Under the pieces are notes generated by a model. The model saw nothing but the letters and a program-made list of their open reading frames with translations. It was not told the origin of the DNA and searched no databases. 64,000 nt of DNA from Bacillus sp. ZZV12-4809 (GTDB lineage Bacteria; Bacillota; Bacilli; Bacillales; Cytobacillaceae). Below, piece by piece: positions 43,633-52,239 of this stretch. The DNA lies in NCBI RefSeq assembly GCF_009849585.1, contig NZ_VCRN01000001.1:1-64000 (forward strand), in the 5' to 3' direction. The number at the start of each line of letters is the position of its first letter. The stretch's first letter is position 1. Made by a program: the position numbers and the translations under genes.

Positions 43633-44508
43633 TTATGCTGAAATTTTTTGGCCAAACAATCCCTGCGGCCTGATGAGAAGTATGATGATAATGGCTGCAA
43701 AAGCGATTGCATCCTTGTATCCTGAATCGCCATAAACAACGACAAAGGTTTCGGCCAGACCAAGGATAAGGCCCCCTGCCATCGCTCCCTTGACATTCCC
43801 CATGCCGCCAAGAATGATGATGGCAAGTCCTTTCAGCCCAATGGATAATCCCATCTGCGGCGTTACAGAGTTAAAGGCCATCCCGACTAAGATCCCGGCA
43901 ATTCCGCCCATCGCCGATGCGATAATAACCGTCATGGTAATGGTTCTTTTCACATCAACACCAAGGAGGCTTGCGGTTTCCAGATTTTCAGCAGTAGCTC
44001 TTAAGGCTTTTCCTGCTTTTGTTTTGCCCAGCCAAAAAGAAAGGGCGTACATGAGAAGAACAGATATAACAAAGATGACAATTTGCACAAGATACACAGT
44101 TATCGAACCGATCTGAAAGCTTATTTCCGCAAAAGAAGCACGGAAAGGATGGTTGCCCGGGCCAAAAATATGGTGGGACAGATTTTCCAGAAGGATCGAT
44201 ACACCAATGGTACTGATCAATGGAGCCAGATGGGATACCCCCTGTTTATTCCGAAGCGGCCTCAGTGCAAATCGCTCAAGCAAATATCCCATAGCAGCCG
44301 TTACCGCTATCGCTGCCAGAAAGGCCAGCCAAAGCGGCCCTTTAAATGTAGAAGTGACAACAACACCAATAAAGGCGCCGAACATAAATATTTCTCCGTG
44401 TGCCATATTGATAATCCCAAGCACCCCGAAAACCAATGTAAACCCCAGTGCAACGATGGCATAAATGCTGCCAAGGGTAATTCCGTTTATTAATTGTTCG
44501 ATTAACAC
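43633..44508 (-). CDS. livH: Branched-chain amino acid ABC transporter permease LivH
   Basis: A 291-residue permease of about eight helices. LINGITLGSIYAIVALGFTLVFG and NMAHGEIFMFGAF are the standard LivH opening. A GTG at 44508, six nt after AGGTG, gives the normal N-terminus; the in-frame ATG at 44556 lies in the hairpin downstream of livK and is unlikely. It ends with GGLILGLAETFVVVYG and LIRPQGLFGQK, common to the family. Confidence 0.94.
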   Translation of the reverse strand: MLIEQLINGITLGSIYAIVALGFTLVFGVLGIINMAHGEIFMFGAFIGVVVTSTFKGPLWLAFLAAIAVTAAMGYLLERFALRPLRNKQGVSHLAPLISTIGVSILLENLSHHIFGPGNHPFRASFAEISFQIGSITVYLVQIVIFVISVLLMYALSFWLGKTKAGKALRATAENLETASLLGVDVKRTITMTVIIASAMGGIAGILVGMAFNSVTPQMGLSIGLKGLAIIILGGMGNVKGAMAGGLILGLAETFVVVYGDSGYKDAIAFAAIIIILLIRPQGLFGQKISA

Positions 44509-44544
44509 GGCATTCACCTGCTTACTAGTAATTTTCTTAAAAGT

Positions 44545-44580
44545 AAGCTCTGGCACTGAAGGCGCCAGAGCTTCACTTTT
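44545..44580 (-). terminator. Hairpin between livK and livH
   Basis: Minus-strand 10-bp stem AAGCTCTGGC/GCCAGAGCTT (44564-44573 with 44545-44554), then ACTTTT. The short T tract and its place inside the operon suggest attenuation that favours livK expression. Confidence 0.7.
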
Positions 44581-44588
44581 GCTGCTTA

Positions 44589-45743
44589 TTAATTAAATTC
44601 CTTAAATGCTCCGCCTTCAATAACCAGGACAGTCGGATCCATTACGACATCTCCTTCTTCATCGAAAGAGAACTCTCCAAGAATTCCGTTAAATCCTTTC
44701 ACCTCAGCCAGGGCATCACGCAGGGCATCACGGTCAGCTTCACCGGCATTCTTCAATGCCTCAGCCATTATGTACAGAGCATCATACGCCTGTGCTGCAA
44801 ACTGATCCGGTTTTTTGCCATATTCCTTTTCATATTTGCTTACAAATTCCTTGACCTTATCATCTTCTTTTTCGCCAAACCATGGAGTTGCCACAATCAA
44901 GCCATTTGCTGCATCCCCTGCAATATTGATGACCTCAGGAGAATTGAATCCGTTTCCACCAACAAACGGAACATCAATGCCCATTTTTCTGGCCTGATCC
45001 ATGATGACCGCCCCTTCATTGTACAGAGCTGAAGCCAGGATAAGGTCGGGCTTTAAACCTTTGATTTTTGTCAGCTGAGCATTATAATCTGATTGGCCTT
45101 TTTGGAACGTTTCAGTCGTTAAGATTTCAAGTCCCTTCTCTTCCGCTGCTTTTTTCATTGTGTCATAGCCCGATTTTGTAAAAACATCATCATTCCCATA
45201 TAGAATTGCTACTTTTTTAGCATCATATTTTTCAATGGCTTTATCTATTGCAGCCGGAATCGCCAATGCTTCAGGAAGCGAGTTGCGGAAGACATAATCC
45301 CCAATTTGCGGAATCCCTTCTGCCGTTGTTGAAGTTCCCATGATCGGCACTCCGTTCAGATCGGCTTCAGGTCCAACTACATTCATTTCAGTACTTAAGG
45401 TAGGCCCGATAATGCCTGTCACATTCTCCGAATTCATAAGCTTTTGAGCTGCTGTCAATGCCTGATCCTGCTTGCCGGCAGAATCCTCAACTACAAGGTT
45501 TATCTTGACTTCACCCTTGCCATTGATTTCTTCCTGTGCAAGCTTTAAGCCATTTGTGATAGCTTCGCCATACGCTGCTCCCGGTCCGCTAATATAAGAA
45601 ATAACTCCTATATCCGCTTTAACGACACCTCCGCTGCTTTCCCCATCTTCATCCCCTGCAGCCTGATTGCCGCCGCATGCTGAGAGGACAAGCAAACTGG
45701 ACAATGCTGTAAATTGTGCGAATTTCTTCAACTGCTTTCTCAT
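44589..45743 (-). CDS. livK: Branched-chain amino acid-binding lipoprotein LivK
   Basis: A 384-residue type I periplasmic-binding-fold receptor. The signal peptide ends with lipobox LSAC, lipidated Cys at 23. IGVISYISGPGAAYGEAITNG and IIGPTLSTEMNVVGPEADLNG are typical ligand-pocket segments of the LivJ/LivK family. First gene of the livKHMGF operon, divergent from putB. A CodY-like sequence lies 15 nt upstream of its start. Confidence 0.94.
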   Translation of the reverse strand: MRKQLKKFAQFTALSSLLVLSACGGNQAAGDEDGESSGGVVKADIGVISYISGPGAAYGEAITNGLKLAQEEINGKGEVKINLVVEDSAGKQDQALTAAQKLMNSENVTGIIGPTLSTEMNVVGPEADLNGVPIMGTSTTAEGIPQIGDYVFRNSLPEALAIPAAIDKAIEKYDAKKVAILYGNDDVFTKSGYDTMKKAAEEKGLEILTTETFQKGQSDYNAQLTKIKGLKPDLILASALYNEGAVIMDQARKMGIDVPFVGGNGFNSPEVINIAGDAANGLIVATPWFGEKEDDKVKEFVSKYEKEYGKKPDQFAAQAYDALYIMAEALKNAGEADRDALRDALAEVKGFNGILGEFSFDEEGDVVMDPTVLVIEGGAFKEFN

Positions 45744-45757
45744 TTTCTCTAGCCCCC

Positions 45758-45772
45758 ATTTTTCTGAAATAA
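45758..45772 (-). promoter_or_regulatory. Candidate CodY box upstream of livK
   Basis: Minus-strand TTATTTCAGAAAAAT matches 11 of 15 positions of the CodY consensus AATTTTCWGAAAATT, with the central TTTCAGAAAA intact. CodY commonly represses branched-chain amino acid uptake when those amino acids are abundant. Confidence 0.4.
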
Positions 45773-46005
45773 ATAAATATTCAAAACTATATTACTATTT
45801 AAATACAAAAGCTTGTCATTGTAAACAATAATATGGAAACTTTTCTTACATACTAAATTGAAACGGAATATGGAAAATGCAGCCTTTCATTGTCCTCTGT
45901 TAACAATAGAAATATAGAATCTTTGTTTTTTATGAACATTGTAGTACCTTGTCACAGAATTGTAAGATTAATCTAAAGATATAACCATTGGAGGTGCCGA
46001 AGAAA

Positions 46006-46923
46006 ATGGAAGCGATTACAAGAGACTTTTTCCTATATTTATCTAAAAATAGCTTACTGAACAAAATCGCCCAGAACAAAGGCGGAAGTTTTGCGGCAGG
46101 AAAATTAATTGGCGGGGTTGATTTCAAGAGCAGCGTCCGCTTTATCAGGGACCTGAATAATCAAGGACTTTCTGTAACAGTGGACCATTTGGGAGAGTTT
46201 GTTGACTCCGTAGAAGTGGCAAACGAACGGACAGAGGAATGTATTTCAACTATTGAAATGATCAGCAAAGAAGGACTGGATTCACAAGTATCTCTAAAGA
46301 TGACTTCTCTTGGCCTTGACATTGATCATGACCTTGTTGTGAAAAACATGACCAGAATTCTTGATACTGCCGAAAAGCATAAGATCATGGTGACCATCGA
46401 TATGGAGGATGTTCCGCGCTGCCAAGCAACGATCGATTTGTTTAAACAGTTTAAAGAAAAGTACAGCTGTGTAAGCACCGTTCTTCAGGCCTACTTGTAC
46501 CGGACTGAAAAAGACCTGGAGGATCTGGGGAAATACCAGCCATTTTTAAGAATGGTAAAAGGTGCTTATAAAGAAGCTCCGGAGCATGCATTTCCAGAGA
46601 AGACAGATGTTGATGAAAACTATAAGAAATTAATAGAACAAAGTCTCCTAAACGGAAACTATACGGCAATAGCTTCGCACGATGATCAGATCATCGAGTA
46701 CACAAAAAAATTAGCGAAGAAACATAACATTTCAAACGATCGCTTTGAGTTTCAAATGCTTTATGGCATGAGGAATAAAACACAGCTGGAGCTGGCAAAG
46801 GAAGGCTATAAGATGCGAGTCTATGTGCCATACGGCATGGACTGGTACGGCTATTTCATGAGAAGGCTTGCTGAACGCCCCGCTATTATTGCTTTTGCTT
46901 TTAAGGGCATCTTCAAAAAATAA
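46006..46923 (+). CDS. putB: Proline dehydrogenase
   Basis: A 305-residue FAD enzyme that oxidises proline to pyrroline-5-carboxylate. The beta/alpha-barrel core shows VSLKMTSLGLDID, the strand ending LQAYLYRTEKD, RMVKGAYKE and YVPYGMDWYGYFMRRLAERP, with the substrate-binding RRLAERP arginines. Start placed at ATG 46006, nine nt after GGAGGTG. It is the first gene of a putB-putP-putR cluster; the P5C dehydrogenase gene putC found in B. subtilis is missing between putB and putP. -35 TTGTCA (45949-45954) may belong to its promoter, with a weak -10. Confidence 0.95.
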   Translation: MEAITRDFFLYLSKNSLLNKIAQNKGGSFAAGKLIGGVDFKSSVRFIRDLNNQGLSVTVDHLGEFVDSVEVANERTEECISTIEMISKEGLDSQVSLKMTSLGLDIDHDLVVKNMTRILDTAEKHKIMVTIDMEDVPRCQATIDLFKQFKEKYSCVSTVLQAYLYRTEKDLEDLGKYQPFLRMVKGAYKEAPEHAFPEKTDVDENYKKLIEQSLLNGNYTAIASHDDQIIEYTKKLAKKHNISNDRFEFQMLYGMRNKTQLELAKEGYKMRVYVPYGMDWYGYFMRRLAERPAIIAFAFKGIFKK

Positions 46924-46989
46924 TATTTTTCTTCCAAAATATTAAAATATTATTATAATTAAAATAAACTATTCATGATTTCTAGGTAT

Positions 46990-47032
46990 TGAGAAAGCAA
47001 ACTGCTGCTTTCTCATCACTTATTTTATCTAA
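46990..47032 (+). terminator. Hairpin between putB and putP
   Basis: Perfect 10-bp stem TGAGAAAGCA/TGCTTTCTCA (46990-46999 with 47006-47015), loop AACTGC; the following T-rich stretch (TTATTTTATC) starts a few nt later. Confidence 0.7.
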
Positions 47033-47067
47033 ATACTTTGTTAAACCAGTAAAAAGGAGGCTAACAA

Positions 47068-48531
47068 ATGGATTATGCATTAATTATTTCTATTACCGTG
47101 TATATGATTGGGATGCTTTTGATTGGCTATTTTGCCTATAAACGGACTTCCAATCTTTCAGACTACATGCTCGGAGGACGAACATTGGGTCCTGCGGTAA
47201 CTGCTTTAAGTGCTGGCGCATCCGATATGAGCGGCTGGCTGCTTATGGGCCTTCCGGGAGCCATGTATGCCACTGGCCTAAGCGCTTCCTGGATTGCAAT
47301 CGGCTTAACTCTTGGGGCATGGGCGAACTGGCTTTATGTTGCTCCTAGGCTTCGCACGTATACTGAGGTAGCTAATGATTCTATTACTATACCTGGTTAT
47401 TTAGAAAACCGTTTTGGGGATGCTTCTAAGATCCTGCGCCTGATTTCAGGATTAGTTATCTTAATTTTCTTTACCTTTTATGTGTCATCAGGCATGGTAT
47501 CAGGAGGCGTCTTATTCCAAAGTACTTTTGGGCTGGATTACCACACAGGTTTATGGATCATTACAGGGGTTGTAGTAGCGTATACACTTTTTGGAGGGTT
47601 TCTGGCAGTTAGCTGGACAGACTTTGTTCAAGGTTTGATTATGTTTATTGCCCTCATTCTGGTACCACTTGTAACACTTTTCCATCTAGGAGGATTTGGG
47701 CCGGCAATTGATACTGCAAAAACAATCAATCCAGCTTTCCTCGATATTTTTAAAGGGACAAGTCTATTAGGAATCGTATCCCTTTTTGCATGGGGTCTTG
47801 GCTATTTTGGACAGCCTCATATTATCGTCCGATTTATGGCTATCAGTTCGGTTAAGGAAATCAAGAAGGCTACCCGAATTGGGATGGGCTGGATGATTTT
47901 CTCGAGTATTGGAGCTATGCTGACTGGTTTTGTCGGAATCGCCTATGTGGCTAATACAGGCATTTCAATAGAGGACCCTGAAACCATTTTCATTCTTCTT
48001 GGTGAAGTATTATTCCACCCGATCATTACCGGCTTTTTAATCTCGGCCATTCTTGCAGCTATCATGAGTACGATCTCATCGCAGCTGCTTGTTACATCAA
48101 GTTCATTAACGGAAGATTTATATAAAACATTCTTCCGCCGCTCAGCGACAGATAAAGAATTAGTTACAATTGGAAGATTATCTGTATTGCTGGTCTCTGT
48201 TATTGCATTGATAATCTCATGGGAGAAAAATGAAACGATTCTGGACCTTGTAGGGTATGCATGGGCTGGTTTTGGATCAGCTTTCGGACCGCTTATCATT
48301 CTCAGCTTATATTGGAAGCGGATGACAAGATGGGGAGCATTAGCCGGAATGATTGTTGGTGCCAGCACTGTCATCATTTGGTCACAAGCAGGATTATCTG
48401 ATGTCCTTTATGAGATGATTCCAGGCTTCGCTGCCAGCTTAATCGCTATCATAGTGGTCAGCCTGCTAACTGCAAAACCATCGGCAGAAATCGAACAACA
48501 ATTTACAGACTTTGAAAAATCCTTAAAATAA
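47068..48531 (+). CDS. putP: Sodium/proline symporter PutP
   Basis: A 487-residue transporter with about 13 helices of the solute:sodium symporter family. YMLGGRTLGPAVTALSAGASDMSGWLLMGLPG holds the conserved Ser/Asp substrate and sodium site region, and FGQPHIIVRFMAI and SAILAAIMSTISSQLLVTSS are the PutP signatures. Supplies proline to the dehydrogenase encoded just upstream. AAAGGAGG precedes the ATG; a terminator follows. Confidence 0.96.
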   Translation: MDYALIISITVYMIGMLLIGYFAYKRTSNLSDYMLGGRTLGPAVTALSAGASDMSGWLLMGLPGAMYATGLSASWIAIGLTLGAWANWLYVAPRLRTYTEVANDSITIPGYLENRFGDASKILRLISGLVILIFFTFYVSSGMVSGGVLFQSTFGLDYHTGLWIITGVVVAYTLFGGFLAVSWTDFVQGLIMFIALILVPLVTLFHLGGFGPAIDTAKTINPAFLDIFKGTSLLGIVSLFAWGLGYFGQPHIIVRFMAISSVKEIKKATRIGMGWMIFSSIGAMLTGFVGIAYVANTGISIEDPETIFILLGEVLFHPIITGFLISAILAAIMSTISSQLLVTSSSLTEDLYKTFFRRSATDKELVTIGRLSVLLVSVIALIISWEKNETILDLVGYAWAGFGSAFGPLIILSLYWKRMTRWGALAGMIVGASTVIIWSQAGLSDVLYEMIPGFAASLIAIIVVSLLTAKPSAEIEQQFTDFEKSLK

Positions 48532-48544
48532 TCTAAGCTTATCA

Positions 48545-48578
48545 GGACTTGGCTAGAAAAATGCCAGGTCCTTTTTCT
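48545..48578 (+). terminator. putP terminator
   Basis: Stem GGACTTGGC/GCCAGGTCC (48545-48553 with 48563-48571), then TTTTTCT. Confidence 0.88.
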
Positions 48579-48591
48579 ATCGACAAAATTC

Positions 48592-48607
48592 GGGTGGTGC
48601 CTGTCAC
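48592..48607. repeat. Short recurrent motif GGGTGGTGCCTGTCAC
   Basis: A 16-nt motif whose core (GTGACAGGCACC on the other strand) I recall as recurring between genes in many Bacillus genomes. Here it occupies the -35 to -20 region before a perfect TATAAT (48618-48623) of the putR promoter. One copy in this window. Confidence 0.35.
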
Positions 48608-48652
48608 TGTTTTTCACTATAATAAGAAAAGCAATAAATAGGAGGTAGCTTA

Positions 48653-49882
48653 ATGAGCCAGCCGCTGGAGAAAATCCTTAGTTTGACTGATATTGATGAA
48701 ATCACAGAAATGGTCAGCACTTTTTTAAAGAAGCCAGTTGTCATCGAGGATGAGCAATTCTCGCTGCTGGCCTATAGCTCGTATTATATAGAACATTTTG
48801 ATTTGGCAAACCAGCAGACTATTTTCTCGAAGAGATGGCCCATTCCTATTTTAGAGAAATTTATGGATGAAGGCATTGTTGATCAATTAAAGACTATTTC
48901 TGAACCATTCAGAATTAAGAAAATGGAAGAAATCGGCCTTAACCAGCGAGCAGTTGTAAGCGCTAAATATAAAGATCAGATACTTGGATTTATTTGGGTT
49001 CAGGAGTTGGATGGCTGTCTGTCAGAAAGTGATATGAAATTTCTGCATGACGTTTCTTTTCATATCGGTAAGCTGCTATATCAGGAAAACCTGAAAAAGC
49101 TTCGCAAAGAAGAAGAAAAGCATCAATTTTATCAAAAGATTATTGACCGGACCTATCAGACGGAAGATCAGATAAAATGGGAGGCTGCTAATGTTAAAAT
49201 CATCCTCCCTGAGGCCTTTATCATTAATGTATTTACGGTCGTCCAGGGAGATGAAGAGCTGTTTGCGGAATTATCTGAAACTGTTCGGCTGTTCGCAAAT
49301 GCTCTCAGCCATCCCTCTCACATTTTTACGAATCAGCATGAGATCATCGTTATGATTGGCAGCAGCTCTCCTGCACCCGGCAGCCTTTCAGAAGACGCAC
49401 ACGAATTAACCAACACGGTTCTAAGCCAATTCAGACAGCAGACTGTGTATGCGGGAATTGGAGGAGAATATGCCTCCATCCTAAAACTTCGCAAAAGCTA
49501 TAGAGAGGCCCTGGAAGTTATTAAAGCCGCCAAATTCATTGGCTCACCTGAAGAACTGCCTTATGAATATAAAAAGCTCTGGGTATTCCGTTACCTGGAA
49601 CCGATCGCCCAGCATAACAGCCAGACTAATTATGTAAACGAAGACCTGATGAAGCTGCAGAAAAAAGACCTGGAGAGCCAAACCAGCCTGCTAAAGACAC
49701 TTGAAGTATATTTATTGAACAACTGCCGCCTTAAGCCGACAGCTGAACAGCTTTTCATCCATACCAATACATTAAAATACCGGATGAAACAAATTACTGA
49801 TTTAACATCCATTGATTTTGATGACTTTAATACAAGGTGCCAGCTTTATATTGATTTACAGCTGCTTAAGCGGAAGAAATAG
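48653..49882 (+). CDS. putR: PutR-like PucR/CdaR-family transcriptional activator
   Basis: A 409-residue regulator. The N-terminal two thirds hold a sensory region and a GGDEF-like CdaR middle domain (about 180-300); the C-terminal helix-turn-helix (about 345-405) contains LLNNCRLKPTAEQLFIHTNTLKYRMKQI, the HTH_30 pattern. In B. subtilis the same family member PutR activates put genes in response to proline; adjacency to putBP supports the same role. I did not find the B. subtilis PutR operator before putB. GGAGG lies upstream of the ATG. Confidence 0.88.
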   Translation: MSQPLEKILSLTDIDEITEMVSTFLKKPVVIEDEQFSLLAYSSYYIEHFDLANQQTIFSKRWPIPILEKFMDEGIVDQLKTISEPFRIKKMEEIGLNQRAVVSAKYKDQILGFIWVQELDGCLSESDMKFLHDVSFHIGKLLYQENLKKLRKEEEKHQFYQKIIDRTYQTEDQIKWEAANVKIILPEAFIINVFTVVQGDEELFAELSETVRLFANALSHPSHIFTNQHEIIVMIGSSSPAPGSLSEDAHELTNTVLSQFRQQTVYAGIGGEYASILKLRKSYREALEVIKAAKFIGSPEELPYEYKKLWVFRYLEPIAQHNSQTNYVNEDLMKLQKKDLESQTSLLKTLEVYLLNNCRLKPTAEQLFIHTNTLKYRMKQITDLTSIDFDDFNTRCQLYIDLQLLKRKK

Positions 49883-49932
49883 AATATGGGGGCGGCTGGC
49901 GGAGGGGATATTTACAATAGGATGTTTTGTTA

Positions 49933-50525
49933 GAGCGGTCTTGGTGACCGTTTTCTATTGTGTTTCCTCTTTTTCGGCTTCATGAAGCGATTATGGCGAC
50001 CGTTTTTACCTGCGCTTCCTTTTTTTCGGCTTCATGAACCGGCCATGGCGACCGTTTTCTTCTGCGCTTCCTTTTTTTCGGCTTTATGAAGCGGTCATGG
50101 CGACCGTTTTTACCTGCGCTTCCTTTTTTTCGGCTTCATGAAGTGATTATGGCGACCGTTTTTACCTGCGCTTCCTTTTTTTCGGCTTCATGAAGCGATT
50201 ATGGCGACCGTTTTTACCTGCGCTTCCTTTTTTTCGGCTTCATGAAGCGATTATGGCGACCGTTTTCTTCTGCGCTCCTTTTTTTTCGGCTTTATAAGCG
50301 ATTATGGCGACCGTTTTATACTGCGCTTCCTTTTTTTCGGCTTCATGAAGCGGCCATGGCGACCGTTTTCTTCTGTGCTTCCTTTTTTTCGGCTTCATGT
50401 AGCGATTATGACGACTGTTTTCTTCTGCGCTTCCTTTTTTCGGCTTCATGAAGCAGCCATGGCGACCGTTTTTACCTGCGCTTCCTTTTTTTCGGCTTCA
50501 TGTAGCGCTCTAGGCGACCGATTCC
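49933..50525. repeat. Tandem array of a 52-bp repeat, 11-12 copies
   Basis: Units start with CGGCTTCATGAAGCG at 49975, 50027, 50079, 50131, 50183, 50235, 50287, 50338, 50390, 50441 and 50493, so the period is 52 (51 in two units). Each holds the palindrome CTTCATGAAG, then TGGCGACCGTTTT, then CTGCGCTTCC and a T run of 6-7. Copies differ at a few positions (CGATTATGG, CGGTCATGG, CGGCCATGG). A degenerate unit at 49933-49974 lies 50 nt after putR. No gene covers the array; short frames through it are artefacts of the repeat. Confidence 0.95.
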
Positions 50526-50653
50526 CATGCGTTCACTAGCTTATCAAGGGCTATGACGCCGCTTATTTTTAGTTCTATTGGATAATCGGTATCTATCCAA
50601 TCTCTTGACACTGTTTATTACTAGTTTGGTTCAGCTTCGTACCTCTTTTTCCA

Positions 50654-50848
50654 TCACCAGCTTCTAAACTTCCCAGGATTTTCAACTCTGATAGAAACAA
50701 CCTCCCCGCAGCTTAAACAAAAACGATAGATTTTTAACGATCCGGCGGAGAGTTTTTTATTTAATGGTTTGATTGCCATAAAGTCGGTGCCTTCTGCAAA
50801 ATCTGTTCCTTCACATCTTGGGCATTCTTTAACATGGTTCACTTTCAT
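50654..50848 (-). CDS. Small zinc-ribbon protein
   Basis: A 64-residue protein with CPRC (9-12) and CLSC (44-47), a four-cysteine zinc ribbon. AAGGGAG precedes the ATG. No family name is recalled. Its role could be nucleic-acid or protein binding, but that is not shown. It lies between the tandem repeat array and a small membrane protein, both on the minus strand. Confidence 0.7.
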   Translation of the reverse strand: MKVNHVKECPRCEGTDFAEGTDFMAIKPLNKKLSAGSLKIYRFCLSCGEVVSIRVENPGKFRSW

Positions 50849-50892
50849 CAGCTCCCTTCACCTTATATACACAGTACAATTGTAAAAGTTCC

Positions 50893-50931
50893 AAAAAAAA
50901 TGCCTGCCCCTTTCCAGGGAACAGGCATTTT
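50893..50931 (-). terminator. Terminator of small membrane protein gene
   Basis: Minus-strand 10-bp stem AAAATGCCTG/CAGGCATTTT (50922-50931 with 50897-50906), then a long T run. Confidence 0.9.
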
Positions 50932-51115
50932 ATCGTTCTTCTTTTTCCGGCTTGAATAAAAAATATGAGATAACCCCTGATAATAGTGCTGCACCGACTG
51001 CTATCAACAAACGGATCATCAGGTCTATCTGCTGATAATCCTTATTCAGCATCCACATGGCAGCTCCGGCTACCAGTATCATAATGGGAGTAACAATAAT
51101 CATTCTATTTTTCAA
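50930..51115 (-). CDS. Small two-helix membrane protein
   Basis: A 61-residue protein with two hydrophobic helices (about 5-22 and 33-54) and a charged C-terminus. It appears to start at TTG (51115), nine nt after AAAGGATG; an ATG four codons later is the alternative. No family is recognised. A strong terminator overlaps its stop codon, which supports real expression. Confidence 0.6.
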   Translation of the reverse strand: MKNRMIIVTPIMILVAGAAMWMLNKDYQQIDLMIRLLIAVGAALLSGVISYFLFKPEKEER

Positions 51116-51344
51116 GATCTTTTACATCCTTTCGTGCACGTGCTAATCATATCTATTATAAAAGAATTATACAAAAATAGATAATAACATCCCCTAGTGC
51201 AACCCCTTCCAATTTTCATAATTATTAAACCTTATTTTTTTCCTCTCATTCCCTTTACAAAGGGGCTCGATGGGCTTTATAATCCCGTTGTTCCACTTTT
51301 TACGGATCTCGAAAAAACACACTATAAAAAAGGAGGTTGCGGCG

Positions 51345-52193
51345 ATGCGGCAAAAACTGTTTTCTTTTATAATGATCAACCTGGGAGCTTTCCTGGTTTC
51401 GATAAATGTCCATTTTTTCTTATCCCCCAATAATTTAGCAACTGGAGGGGTCAGCGGATTGTCGATTATCATGAATGATTTATTCCCGGATTTCTCGATC
51501 GGTACTTTCATGATTCTTGTCAATTTAATTTTGTTTGCAGTTGGATTTGCATTTCTTGGGTCTGGTTTTGGGGCAAAAACCATTTATGCAAGCTTTGCTT
51601 TGTCCTTTTATGTATGGGCGCTTGAGAGGTTCGCCCCGATGGCTCAGCCGCTAAGCGATGACTTGCTTATTCAGCTGATTATTGGGCAATGCATCGCCGC
51701 AACCGGCATGGCTATTGTGTTTAACCAGCAGGCCTCCACTGGCGGTACAGATATCATCGCTATGATATTTAATAAATATTTAAATATTGAAGTTGGCAGA
51801 GGAGTGCTTCTGGCTGATTTAGCCATTGCCCTGTCTTCTGCCGTGCTTTTCGGCCCGCAAGTCGGGATGTATGCATTTTTTGGAGTCATTATTAATGGGT
51901 TTGTAATTGATTATGCACTTCAGCAATTCAATTCAAACAAAGAAATAGTGATTATCAGCCACCACAGTGATGAGATTAAAACCTATATTGTTCATGAACT
52001 GGGAAAGGGCGCAACCATTCACACGGCAACCGGTGCCTTCACTTCAGATAAAAAAGAAGTCATTACGACTATCCTGGGAAGAAAAGATTTTACAAAGCTG
52101 AAAAGCTATATTACTCAGGTTGATAATAAAGCATTTATCACTGTTCACACAATGAATGAAATTCTCGGCCAAAACTTTAAACGGCTGGCTTAA
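51345..52193 (+). CDS. YitT family membrane protein
   Basis: A 282-residue protein: five or six membrane helices (about 8-180) with the family motif LATGGVSGLSIIMNDLFP and QASTGGTDIIAMIFNKYLN, then a soluble DUF2179 domain (about 200-280). Bacillus genomes carry several paralogues (YitT, YxkD, YqfU, YpjC) of unknown function. Start set at ATG 51345 after AGGAGG. It shares a bidirectional terminator with the ferritin gene. Confidence 0.9.
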   Translation: MRQKLFSFIMINLGAFLVSINVHFFLSPNNLATGGVSGLSIIMNDLFPDFSIGTFMILVNLILFAVGFAFLGSGFGAKTIYASFALSFYVWALERFAPMAQPLSDDLLIQLIIGQCIAATGMAIVFNQQASTGGTDIIAMIFNKYLNIEVGRGVLLADLAIALSSAVLFGPQVGMYAFFGVIINGFVIDYALQQFNSNKEIVIISHHSDEIKTYIVHELGKGATIHTATGAFTSDKKEVITTILGRKDFTKLKSYITQVDNKAFITVHTMNEILGQNFKRLA

Positions 52194-52197
52194 TATT

Positions 52198-52232
52198 AAA
52201 AGCTTCATCCGCCATGGATGAAGCTTTTTTCA
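52198..52232. terminator. Bidirectional terminator, YitT-like / ferritin
   Basis: Perfect 13-bp stem, core AGCTTCATCC/GGATGAAGCT (52198-52210 with 52216-52228), with A and T tails. Confidence 0.9.
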
Positions 52233-52239
52233 TGAAATA

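Noticed and set aside
49933-50525. CRISPR array
   Set aside because: The units are contiguous 52-bp direct repeats that vary gradually, with no unique spacers and no cas genes nearby.
50240-50539. Several reading frames of 60-70 codons on both strands within the tandem repeat array
   Set aside because: They are the same 52-bp unit read in shifting frames; no ribosome site is placed before them and both strands are open, as expected from a repeat.
50555-50615. Inverted repeat ATTGGATA/TATCCAAT as a terminator for the zinc-ribbon gene
   Set aside because: The stem is only 8 bp and no T run follows it on the minus strand.
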